From Nitrospinaceae bacterium (GTDB lineage Bacteria > Nitrospinota > Nitrospinia > Nitrospinales > VA-1), in NCBI GenBank assembly GCA_029261455.1, contig JAJDBH010000088.1, forward strand, positions 1 to 43,624: DNA of 43,624 nucleotides. Direction: 5' to 3'. The notes beneath the pieces were generated by a model. That model was not told the origin of the DNA. It worked only from the letters and a program-made list of their open reading frames with translations, and made no database searches. Shown here one piece after another: positions 35,480 through 43,500 of the stretch (its first letter is position 1; every line of letters starts with the position of its first letter). The translations under genes and the position numbers were made by a program.

Positions 35480-36751
35480 CTAATCATTTTCTGTTTGGCC
35501 AAAAGCTTGTGAATGGGCCATCAGGCCTAACATGGAATGAAATATCCAGTTTAAGTGTGGGTACTTTAAGCTGTCAAAAGTCATAGAGTGAGCAAAAAAC
35601 CCTGCCATCACCAGCAACAGCAAACTGACTTGCACTCTATCAAAGACACTATTTTCTCTATTCAAGACAATATTTTTGAAGATATAGGCGAACAAACCCA
35701 TATAAACTAAAGTAAATGCCCCTCCCATTTCACCAAAAAAACACAGGAATATATTATCAAACACCCTGATTCCTTCGGTAGCACCATAAAACGCAAACCC
35801 TGCCTGTTTAGAATAAATTTTTGCTTCATAGTCGGGGGGGATAAATCTTGACAAGGATGAATTAAAACCCAGTCCAAATATAGGTTTTTCTTTCACGACA
35901 TCAAGAGCTACATGGTAGAACTCCATCCGAATTAGTACTGTTTCAAATTTTAAGATTTGCTTTTTATATTGTAAAGGAACGTCATTCTTGAACTGATACC
36001 CTATGCCTACTATGACCAGGGCCAACAATATTAAAACCAAAGACGTCTTTCGAAACCCAATTACCCCAACAAATGCCATCACAATTAGAGCTAAAACAGG
36101 GCCTTTCTGACCAATTAAAATTATTAATATGATTCCCGCAAGCAAACAAGAACCCCAGAAAACTTTCCCTCCTTTCTTTTCATCTTGGACAAACATAAAA
36201 AGAGGCCCTACAGACAACAGAATTAGCAAGGATCCTGCCGGAATGGGGTTTGAGGAAAATAATAGAATTTTTTCCCCAGAGGATCTGATTTGCTGAAAAA
36301 ATTCGAAAGCACCAAAAATCAAAAGAACACAAAAACAAAAGGAGCATAGATAAAAAAAAGCTTCTTGAGCCTGCCTGGAATTTAAAACAAAATACGAAAC
36401 AGCAAAAACCAGTATCCCAGACATCAAAAAGAGCCCCATCCCCTTAAAAGACTCCCACTGATTTTCGCTGAAACAAATATTGATTAATCCCAATACGACA
36501 ATAATCAAAACAAACTTGATTTCCAAAGGCCGCTTTTTATTTTTAATCAATTCAGGGCCCACTTTAAAGAAAACAACAATAGCAGGCAATATACAGGCCA
36601 AGGAAATTGCCACTTGCGCCCAATGACCTGGCCATCTCTGTACGGCATGAACGGAAAAAAACACCATGAACAGGGTGGAAATAAAGTAAACAGTAATTGG
36701 GAAATTTTTATTCAGTGGACGTACCCCAAGAGTTTGGGTTTCCAACTCCAT
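35480..36751 (-). CDS. O-antigen ligase / polymerase-like membrane protein
   Basis: 423 residues with about 11 membrane segments. It has the Wzy_C-type core: ILIGQKGPVLALIVMAFVG, then an external loop with EFYHVALDVVKEKPIFGLGFNSS, where GLGxNS and the following charged loop match O-antigen ligases. Such enzymes join lipid-linked polysaccharide to lipid A core, or polymerise repeat units, on the periplasmic face. Ligase and polymerase are hard to separate by sequence. AAGGTC lies before the ATG. It is upstream of the pentapeptide gene by 82 bases on the same strand and follows the initiating transferase. Confidence 0.78.
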   Translation of the reverse strand: MELETQTLGVRPLNKNFPITVYFISTLFMVFFSVHAVQRWPGHWAQVAISLACILPAIVVFFKVGPELIKNKKRPLEIKFVLIIVVLGLINICFSENQWESFKGMGLFLMSGILVFAVSYFVLNSRQAQEAFFYLCSFCFCVLLIFGAFEFFQQIRSSGEKILLFSSNPIPAGSLLILLSVGPLFMFVQDEKKGGKVFWGSCLLAGIILIILIGQKGPVLALIVMAFVGVIGFRKTSLVLILLALVIVGIGYQFKNDVPLQYKKQILKFETVLIRMEFYHVALDVVKEKPIFGLGFNSSLSRFIPPDYEAKIYSKQAGFAFYGATEGIRVFDNIFLCFFGEMGGAFTLVYMGLFAYIFKNIVLNRENSVFDRVQVSLLLLVMAGFFAHSMTFDSLKYPHLNWIFHSMLGLMAHSQAFGQTEND

Positions 36752-36852
36752 TGGAAGACCTTAACCTTACTTGAACTCTAGCTGGAGTTAAATTACTGTG
36801 GAGTGAAAGATTTTCAATTTCCAAGTTCATTTATTATATGCAACTGTCAAGG

Positions 36853-37413
36853 CTAGTGCGATACCTCATCGCCTTGAAAAACTTTCAAAAAAGTCTTCCA
36901 TAAAACATACAAATCAAACCAAAAAGATTGATGCTTTTTATACTCGAGATCCAGTCCAACTTTTGCTGGAATCAGCAATTCATCACGACCGTTTACTTGA
37001 GCCCATCCCGTCAAACCAGGGACTAATTTGTCGACCCCCTTTTCAGTACGAAGCCGAATCAAGTCATCTTGATTGAATAAGGCAGGACGAGGACCGACAA
37101 AGCTCATGTCCCCTTTGATGATGCTCCACAACTGAGGTAATTCGTCAAGGCTGGATTTCCTCAGAAATGAACCAACAGGAGTAAGGTGTTGTTCGGCATC
37201 AACCATCAAGTGCGTTGCAACCTCAGGAGTATTGGTCCGCATGGTCCGAAACTTTGGCATCTTGAAAATCTTGTTGTATTGCCCAACTCGATCAGACCAA
37301 TAGATAATGGGTCCTGCAGAAGTTAACCGTACAATTAGAGCCACAAGAGCAGCAGGCATCAGAAATACCATCAATACAAACACAGACATTAACAAATCAA
37401 AAATTCGTTTCAT
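36853..37413 (-). CDS. PglC-type monotopic phosphoglycosyl transferase (sugar transferase)
   Basis: 186 residues, the short single-domain form without the four extra membrane helices of WbaP. A reentrant membrane helix is at residues 5-30. Catalytic Asp90-Glu91 are in RKSSLDELPQL, preceded by KMPKFRTM and followed by GDMSFVGPRPAL and PGLTGWAQVNGR. It starts glycan synthesis by moving a phospho-sugar (likely diacetyl-bacillosamine, QuiNAc or another HexNAc derivative) to undecaprenyl phosphate. It is followed by the polymerase/ligase-like gene and preceded by the SDR gene, so it sits in the middle of a minus-strand operon. Confidence 0.94.
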   Translation of the reverse strand: MKRIFDLLMSVFVLMVFLMPAALVALIVRLTSAGPIIYWSDRVGQYNKIFKMPKFRTMRTNTPEVATHLMVDAEQHLTPVGSFLRKSSLDELPQLWSIIKGDMSFVGPRPALFNQDDLIRLRTEKGVDKLVPGLTGWAQVNGRDELLIPAKVGLDLEYKKHQSFWFDLYVLWKTFLKVFQGDEVSH

Positions 37414-37480
37414 ATCTCAGAAGCCCTTAGGCATAGCCTAAAATAATGGTACGAGGAAATATATTATTTTTCGACACCAG

Positions 37481-38428
37481 TTAGTGAGACAGGAAATATT
37501 TTGCAGTCTTATTTAAAGCTTCATCCACTGAAACAGGCGGAGACCAGTTCAGGCGATCCCGGGTTTTACTGACATCTATCTGCAAAGAACCACACAAGCG
37601 CTGCGCAAAGCTTGACTTGCCAAGCAACCACGCAGCTATCCTTAACACCGAAACGGGAACCGGTATCAATCGCACAGACCTGTCCAATGCGACAGCTGTA
37701 CGCTGGAGCAATTCCCTTATTGAAAGATCTTCTCCATCACTGACAAGAAAAGTCTGATTGATCGCCTGCGGATTACTCAGGCAGGTTTTGATCAGGTCAA
37801 TCAGGTTATCCAAAGCCACCATACTTCTACGGTTATTCACAGCACCTAAAGGCAGTGGTATGCCCGACATAACCCCTTGCATCAACCTGAGGAAATTAGC
37901 ACGCACACCCGGACCATAAACCAGCGGCGGCCTGATGGTCACGATCTCCAGCCCGGTTTTTTTAGAAATTTTTCGTAACACCTGCTCCGCCTCCCATTTA
38001 CTAATACCGTATGGGTCTTCGGGCGCAGGCGCATCATCTGCCGTGAACGGATGCTCCTCCGTGCTCTCCCCATTAACCTTAACACTACTGATATAAATAA
38101 TTCTTTTGACACCGCTATCCACTGCCTGCTCAGCAAGACGAGCCGTGCCTTTCACATTCACATCACGAAACGCTGTTAGCGGATCGCCTGATACTTCGCT
38201 CATAACATGAACTCGGGCGGCACAGTGCACAACCGCGTTGATGCCTGAAAGTGCTTCGCTCCAGTTCGTATCAGCACTTATATCGGAAACAATCCGGTAT
38301 TCCACTCCCGGCAGAGTTTTTTCGGGAATACTCCGCACCGCACCCGTAACAGTATTGCCCTTTGCCACAAGGTAGGCACACAGCGCGCTACCCACAAAGC
38401 CCGAAGCACCGGTCACCAGCACCTTCAC
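37481..38428 (-). CDS. NAD-dependent SDR epimerase/reductase (UDP-glucose 4-epimerase-like, WbpV/WbpK type)
   Basis: 315 residues. It is an extended SDR: GASGFVG at 7-13, S114-S115 in YISSVKVNG, and Y140-K144 in PYGISK. The pattern RANFLRLMQGVMSGIPLPLGAVNN is typical of the WbpV/WbpK/FnlB type of enzymes that reduce or epimerise 4-keto-6-deoxy-HexNAc made by WbpM-like dehydratases. It therefore fits the dehydratase at 31672 and could yield UDP-QuiNAc or UDP-FucNAc. Its ATG overlaps the GT4 stop by four bases (translational coupling). The DNA here is visibly richer in G+C than the genes around 17-26 kb. Confidence 0.85.
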   Translation of the reverse strand: MKVLVTGASGFVGSALCAYLVAKGNTVTGAVRSIPEKTLPGVEYRIVSDISADTNWSEALSGINAVVHCAARVHVMSEVSGDPLTAFRDVNVKGTARLAEQAVDSGVKRIIYISSVKVNGESTEEHPFTADDAPAPEDPYGISKWEAEQVLRKISKKTGLEIVTIRPPLVYGPGVRANFLRLMQGVMSGIPLPLGAVNNRRSMVALDNLIDLIKTCLSNPQAINQTFLVSDGEDLSIRELLQRTAVALDRSVRLIPVPVSVLRIAAWLLGKSSFAQRLCGSLQIDVSKTRDRLNWSPPVSVDEALNKTAKYFLSH

Positions 38429-39570
38429 CGGGTTAACTCCTTATAGAGATCAAGAGTCTGGGAAATAACTTTCTCTGAAGAAAATTCCTTCAGCACAATC
38501 TCTCGACCGCGATGCCCCATCTCAGCACGCAGATCAGGACTATTAATCAGACAAAGCAATGCGTCTGACAGTGCTTGTGCATCACGGGCTGGCACCAACA
38601 GTCCATTTTCGCCTTCGCGAACCACTTCCCGACAACCAGGGACATCTGTTGTAACAATAGGAAGTGCGCAGGCCGCGGCTTCAAGAAGAACTTTTGGTAA
38701 ACCTTCCCTGTATGAGGGCAGGCACACTACATGGGCAGCGCGGAAAACTGCAGCCATATCATCATGATGCCCCCAATGTTCCACTATCTTTTCTTTCTGC
38801 CATGCATGGAGAGCCGCCTTTGGAACTGTGGCTGGATTCTCCGGGTCCGGATCGCCCACCAGAATAAACCGGGCCTTCACACCATTTTCTGTCAACTGGC
38901 GAGCCGCTTCGACAAATTCACCCACTCCTTTGTCCCATAAAATGCGTGTAGCCAACACCACGCATACGGGTTCCATTGGCTCAGGGGAAGGAGAAAACTC
39001 AGAAGTATCGACTCCGACACCACGAATCATTCGCAGATGAGTCTCCTTCACTCCTGATTTTGTGAGCAACTCCGCGTCGTCTGGATTTTGCACAATCACC
39101 CGACAACGAGGAGCATTCAATAAACGCGCCAGAACCCAACGGATCAACGGACTCAACAAACGTGCTACCCGACTTCGCGAAATAAACAACCATCCCAGAC
39201 CCGCCACTGCATTGACCTGGGCCGGAAAACCCGCCAATCGTCCTGCCAACCCGCCCAAGAGTACAGGTTTTAACGCTACATGATGTATTATGTCGGGACG
39301 CTCGCGACGATACAGAAAAAGCAAACCCATCAACTCCAACAACGGGTTGCCAATGCGCCGCGATAACTCAAAGGGTATCACACGAATTCCCGCTCTCCGA
39401 ATCGTTTCCGCATGTTGCTTCACTCGGGTCGCGATGGCAACATCGTAACCGGCTTTACAAGCAGCCACTGCAAGTAAAAGGCGATGAGAAACAAAATACC
39501 AGTCCTCAGTGACAACAAATAGTAGCTTTGGCTTGTTACCTGCCGAGACCTTGTCCATACAATTTCTCAT
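38425..39570 (-). CDS. GT4-family glycosyltransferase (GT-B fold)
   Basis: 381 residues. Donor-domain motifs are VLATRILWDKGVGEFVEAA, HVVCLPSYREGLPKVLLEAA (E-x7-E region, with E of PSYREGLP and of LLEAA) and CALPIVTTDVPGCREVV. The N-terminal domain ends with HHVALKPVLLGGLAGRL, resembling WbpT/PglA-like N-acetylgalactosaminyl- or mannosyltransferases. It adds a sugar to the undecaprenyl-linked intermediate on the cytoplasmic face. It is coupled to the SDR gene by a four-base overlap and shares its higher G+C, which suggests the two travelled together. A start at 39570 or at the next Met (MDKVS) is possible. Confidence 0.9.
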   Translation of the reverse strand: MRNCMDKVSAGNKPKLLFVVTEDWYFVSHRLLLAVAACKAGYDVAIATRVKQHAETIRRAGIRVIPFELSRRIGNPLLELMGLLFLYRRERPDIIHHVALKPVLLGGLAGRLAGFPAQVNAVAGLGWLFISRSRVARLLSPLIRWVLARLLNAPRCRVIVQNPDDAELLTKSGVKETHLRMIRGVGVDTSEFSPSPEPMEPVCVVLATRILWDKGVGEFVEAARQLTENGVKARFILVGDPDPENPATVPKAALHAWQKEKIVEHWGHHDDMAAVFRAAHVVCLPSYREGLPKVLLEAAACALPIVTTDVPGCREVVREGENGLLVPARDAQALSDALLCLINSPDLRAEMGHRGREIVLKEFSSEKVISQTLDLYKELTR

Positions 39571-39675
39571 ATCGGTCTTAAATAAAATTTTTGTTACCCC
39601 CGAACAACTTTAAATCTACACAGCCCACACTCTATGCATCACTTACTTTGCATTCATTCTAGGACAAGATTATAC

Positions 39676-40518
39676 TCAATCCATCTGTTTGCGATAACCC
39701 ACAGCACACCAGTAAGGCATACTGCTAGAAAATTTTACATGTTCAAGGCCCGCCTGTTCCATCATAGTTTTGATTTGTTCTCTGGAAAATCGTTTTTCTA
39801 ACCGTGTGCCAAACCTATCCAATGCATCCGTACGCATAGTGTAGAAACTAAAATTTCTGTAGGCACTTAGCGGGAAATTACTGACATCAAAACCCAACTT
39901 CTCTATTAACGCGGAAAACCTGGCAATAGGGAAATATATAAAAAGGGCTATAACCTGACTTGCAAAATATCTCAATCCGTGGGGAAAACATGATATCAGT
40001 CTACGCAAGATATCACTTAAACGCCAAATAGATGTAAACCACCAAGGTCGGTTATCAAAAGCGTAGTAGAGGTAAATCAAAAGTGGAGCACCAGGTTTGA
40101 GCTTATTTACACAGGCTTGAATACCCGCCTGCGTATCGGGAACATGATGCAGCACACCCAATGAATAACCAAAGTCCATACTCGCATCTTCAATGGGAAT
40201 AGAATCCACAGTGGCACTGTGAAAGTCACAATTATCCAATTGGAACAGATTGTTGCGGGCAACAGTCAAGGCAGAACTCGGGTCGATGCAATGCAAACGA
40301 CCTACTCGCGGAGCAACAAGTTTGGCCCACCTTCCGCTTCCACATCCAAGGTCAAATCCTTCTGGTTTTTCAGGCAAAAAATGCCAGGGAAAAATCAAAA
40401 AATATTTCTCAAATAGCTCCTTCTGCTCAGGCTCAGAAAGCTCTGATTGATCAAAACGATTCCACTCGTCGCCAAAACCAGTTACCGTCTTGTCATCAAC
40501 ATTTTTATTTTCGTTCAT
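39676..40518 (-). CDS. Class I SAM-dependent methyltransferase
   Basis: 280 residues. GFDLGCGSGRWAKLVA is motif I, HCIDPSSALTVARNNL follows, then MDFGYSLGVLHHVPDT and KPGAPLLIYLYYAFDN, the Methyltransf_11 layout. The long C-terminal region with an aromatic motif (FSFYTMRTDALDRFGTRLEKRFS) is typical of glycan-locus methyltransferases of unclear target. It is 106 bases upstream of the GT4 gene on the same strand. The ATG at 40518 is accepted; no better start is seen. Confidence 0.88.
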   Translation of the reverse strand: MNENKNVDDKTVTGFGDEWNRFDQSELSEPEQKELFEKYFLIFPWHFLPEKPEGFDLGCGSGRWAKLVAPRVGRLHCIDPSSALTVARNNLFQLDNCDFHSATVDSIPIEDASMDFGYSLGVLHHVPDTQAGIQACVNKLKPGAPLLIYLYYAFDNRPWWFTSIWRLSDILRRLISCFPHGLRYFASQVIALFIYFPIARFSALIEKLGFDVSNFPLSAYRNFSFYTMRTDALDRFGTRLEKRFSREQIKTMMEQAGLEHVKFSSSMPYWCAVGYRKQMD

Positions 40519-40634
40519 TTTCTCAGGAACCTAATGACCCATTAGACCAAACCCAAATGTATGGCCCGTCCATTTTAGAACTTATTTTATAACGTTCACC
40601 TTCGCCGCACCGCCGGCAAATATAGGATAAAGTA

Positions 40635-41900
40635 CTACTTCTTCAATTGTGTAATATCTTGGCTGATGAGTCCGTGTGTCTGCGCACCATGTCCCGACCT
40701 AAAACGTTTCAATTTCTCCATCAGCGGAGGAATACCCAAAATAAGGATAATCCACCAACTCATCATATGGTGCCTTATGGCCTGTCCATAATTTGTTGTG
40801 CCCAATGCCCATAAAAAAGTCACGCTAAAGAATAAAATCAACATCAGGCCTAGCAGTCGACGCTGCGCTCCATAAGCATTACGCCAATTCTTCAAAGCAA
40901 AGCAAATAAGCACCAAGCGCGAAAAGGATTCTATCAAGGCGTAAACATCCAGAACTTTGCTGATCTGCCATGGGAAGGGGGCAAATAAATAATGTATATA
41001 CATCAAAAAAGTGGAGTAAATAGTCATAAAAGGCGAAGAGAGGTCAAGTGAAATACCATAAGAAGCCCTCGACACTGTCGCCACGTCACGATACCACGCG
41101 ACACGCTCCAACAATTCCACATCACCCGTCACAAAGCCCGCTAGTGGTCTATCTACCGCAGTAAAATTAACAACGCCCAGCATTAAAACAGGTATAGCTA
41201 AGGTTGCTAATAAACGCATCTTTTTTACTCTCCATAAGCGAGAAGCAGGCCGATAGCTCCATAGCATAAATAGAACAACCAAAAGAAATGCATACACGGA
41301 TAAGGCCTGGTGAAATATTCCCATCAGCACTGCTGACATAATCATAAAAAGGAAAGATCTATTTATACATCCCGCTAAATGCATTTTCAGACCAAAATAA
41401 ACAGTCAACATAAAAAACACTACCTGATATGATTCTCGCAACGTGATAGAACCTAAGAAAACCATGGTGGGTAGTGCACCAAAGGCAAGAAGGATAACCA
41501 CCTTATAACGAGACAATTCCAATTGGCAGAGTATTTTAACCAAAACTACACAGGAAATTGAAAATGCCAAAATGGACAGTTGCTGACCTAACATTAGGGA
41601 AGGACCGAATATCCAATAAACAACACCCAGCATATTTCTGTAGAAGAGACCACCTATAGAAAATCCAAAGTTTTCAGACTGGGCAATCTCTATTGCTTTA
41701 GTATGAAACCCGTGTGCATCGTTAGCACCGCTTATAGTTGGAAACAAATAGGCATTAGTGAATGCCACAGCCTGATGGAGAAAAATCACAAACCAATAAG
41801 CCCACATCAGATGTGCATTATTGCGGAATTCGCGCTCACAAATCGGTACTATCCATATCGTCAGAAACAGCAGATACGTAATCACGATACTAATATCCAT
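40635..41900 (-). CDS. Polytopic membrane protein, candidate O-antigen polymerase (Wzy-like)
   Basis: About 421 residues with ten or more membrane segments. The external loop after the sixth helix has LGSITLRESYQVVFFML; an LR(D/E)-type motif is common in Wzy and other glycan polymerases. The start is taken at the ATG 41900 (MDISIVITY), with GGAG about ten bases upstream; a GTG at 41930 would add ten basic residues. Sequence identity among Wzy proteins is very low, so the call rests on topology, position and context. With the ligase-like protein at 35480 it would make a polymerase-plus-ligase pair. Confidence 0.55.
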   Translation of the reverse strand: MDISIVITYLLFLTIWIVPICEREFRNNAHLMWAYWFVIFLHQAVAFTNAYLFPTISGANDAHGFHTKAIEIAQSENFGFSIGGLFYRNMLGVVYWIFGPSLMLGQQLSILAFSISCVVLVKILCQLELSRYKVVILLAFGALPTMVFLGSITLRESYQVVFFMLTVYFGLKMHLAGCINRSFLFMIMSAVLMGIFHQALSVYAFLLVVLFMLWSYRPASRLWRVKKMRLLATLAIPVLMLGVVNFTAVDRPLAGFVTGDVELLERVAWYRDVATVSRASYGISLDLSSPFMTIYSTFLMYIHYLFAPFPWQISKVLDVYALIESFSRLVLICFALKNWRNAYGAQRRLLGLMLILFFSVTFLWALGTTNYGQAIRHHMMSWWIILILGIPPLMEKLKRFRSGHGAQTHGLISQDITQLKK

Positions 41901-41955
41901 CACTATGAATCTCCGAACCTTTGACCGCACCTCATAGCTACTCAGTACAAGCTAC

Positions 41956-42281
41956 TTACTCATATAGCACCTGATCGGCTAACTTGAGTAGGATGTTGAT
42001 GCTAAATTGTGACATGAAATGATCCCTAGCCGCACCAGCCTTGACACGAAACTCCATTCCCTCAAACAAAAAAATCTCACGCCAGACCTTGCACAATGTC
42101 TCACTATCATTTGGCCGAACCAACCAACATAACCAACTACCATAGCCGAGCCCACATATCTGTCACCACGCAAGGCACTCCGCAAACCCTCGCCAGAAGA
42201 AGAAGCAATATCAAGAGCATTGTAAACCTCCACCATATTTGAATGCTCACCTGCACAGATCAAAACATCATCAAGACCCAT
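41956..42281 (-). pseudogene. Decayed C-terminal part of a GT4 glycosyltransferase
   Basis: On the minus strand the text reads MGLDDVLICAGEHSNMVEVY and NALDIASSSGEG, the start of the donor-binding domain. It then shifts frame to CGVPCVVTD, with loss of the usual PNVLxEAMA. It shifts again through AMVVGYVGW and finally to DSETLCKVWREIFLFEG and FSINILLKLADQVLYE before a TAA at 41956-41958. All are consecutive pieces of one GT4 enzyme in three frames. The 5' half is missing: an IS256-type remnant starts 17 bases upstream of the first codon kept. Confidence 0.8.
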
Positions 42282-42297
42282 CTTCGTTACTTAACTC

Positions 42298-42420
42298 AAG
42301 TTATGCTCATTTCTGGGATATGAGATGAGTGAGAAGGCGGCGCACCCTTTACTGTAAAATTGTTTTCTACGAGAAAAAAAATAGGCGCCATCATGAGTAA
42401 GGATAATGTTATTTCTCTGA
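42298..42420 (+). repeat. Direct repeat A: 5' end of IS256-type element (left copy)
   Basis: The stretch from AGTTATG through GGCGGCGCACCCTTT and CTACGAGAAAAA to ATGAGTAA matches 43382-43500 with most bases shared. It marks the left end and leader of an IS256-type element. The left copy has lost the ribosome-site part (GGAGGCACC) kept in the right copy. Confidence 0.75.
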
Positions 42421-42608
42421 AAAATCCAGCGAGGAATACATATTTGTTGAGAGCAGGAACCAGAGAGTTGATTACAAAGGCAGCCCAGACTGAACTGACA
42501 GAGTTTCTGTCTCAGTATCAGGCGGAACGTAGAAAACAGGAAGATGCTAGGTTATTCGACCATAACTCCTGTTACAGCATTTTACTAGTGCTGTGTTACT
42601 TTTTTTAA
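42393..42608 (+). pseudogene. IS256-family transposase, N-terminal fragment
   Basis: 71 codons from the ATG at 42393. MSKDNVISLKNPARN, LLRAGTRELITKAAQTEL and TEFLSQYQAERRK are the conserved N-terminus of IS256/mutator-type transposases. Family likeness stops near codon 53 and the frame then runs into non-family text (YSILLVLCYFF). The catalytic DDE region is absent. An inverted repeat, ACAGCA with TGCTGT at 42574-42594 followed by a T run, could act as a terminator. The IS3-type remnant begins shortly after. Confidence 0.8.
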
Positions 42609-42614
42609 TTTTGG

Positions 42615-43339
42615 GTGGGTGGGCAAACTTGGAGTATTGGTAAGGTCAAAATTAAGGCACTGCACAAGCTAAGTCGCTATACATATGTCCGTCCTCGATT
42701 GCATGCGGACTTGAAAGGTAAAGGATACACCACCGGCAAACACCGGGTCACTTGCCTGATGCGTGACAATGGGATTGTCTCCAAAAACAGGCGTAAATTT
42801 AGAGCAACGACCGATTCCAGACATAGTCATCGGTGGCAGAAAATAAATTGCAGCGGCAGTTTGATTTTTTTGGTCCCGGTTAATGCTGGTTACGGGTATA
42901 ACCTATACCCCAACCCGGGAAGGATGGTTGTATCTGGCGTGACACTGGATTTATTTCATCGCAAAGTTGTCGGCTGGGCCATGGATCGGCGTATGACCCG
43001 TTGGTTGGTAGTGAAAGCTATAAATATGGCGATGAACAACGGCAACTCGAAACCGGGATTGATCCATCATTCGGACCGGGGAGTTCAGGCTTTGCTGGAA
43101 ACTCATGGGATCGGGTGCAGTATGAGCCGTTAGGGAGACTGCTGGGACAATGCTGTAGCCGAGAGCTTCTTCCACACACTCAAGGTGGAGTAGACCCGGA
43201 CCGAAAACACAAAACCTGTCAGAAGGCCCATGCGGATATTTTTGAATATATCAAAGTGTTTTATAATCGGCAACGCCGTCACTCATATCTCGGCTATCTC
43301 AGCCCTGCCGAGTTTGAGAAAAAGGCCTATGCCTTTTAA
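42615..43339 (+). pseudogene. IS3-family transposase (OrfB), heavily decayed
   Basis: The pieces read RPRLHADLKGKGYTTGKHRV and RKFRATTDSRHS, then in another frame TPTREGWLYLA, then LDLFHRKVVGWAM, LIHHSDRG, ETHGIGCSMSR, a stop, CWDNAVAESFFHTLKVE, a second stop, and in a third frame ADIFEYIKVFYNRQRRHS and LSPAEFEKKA. This is the order of IS3-type OrfB integrases. The first DDE Asp (usual WVTDIT) reads VTGIT; the second Asp (HSDRG) and the Glu (AESFF) remain. OrfA and the OrfB start are missing. It is not functional. Confidence 0.85.
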
Positions 43340-43344
43340 TTAAC

Positions 43345-43368
43345 TGTCCACTAATATAGGGAAGATCA
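43345..43368 (+). repeat. Right terminal end of the IS3-type element
   Basis: TGTCCACTAATATAGGGAAG followed by ATCA lies six bases after the OrfB stop and resembles IS3-family terminal inverted repeats. The matching left end was not found near 42600. Confidence 0.5.
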
Positions 43369-43381
43369 GTTTCTTTCTTCG

Positions 43382-43500
43382 GAGTTATGGTGATTTCTGG
43401 TGTATGAGTTGAGTGAAAAGGCGGCGCACCCTTTGTTGTAAACTTGTTTCCTACGAGAAAAACAATACAAAACAAAGGAGGCACCACCATGAGTAAGAAT
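43382..43500 (+). repeat. Direct repeat A: 5' end of IS256-type element (right copy)
   Basis: This is the counterpart of 42298-42420, with GGCGGCGCACCCTTT and CTACGAGAAAAA. It keeps an intact ribosome site (AAAGGAGG) nine bases before the ATG. Confidence 0.75.
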
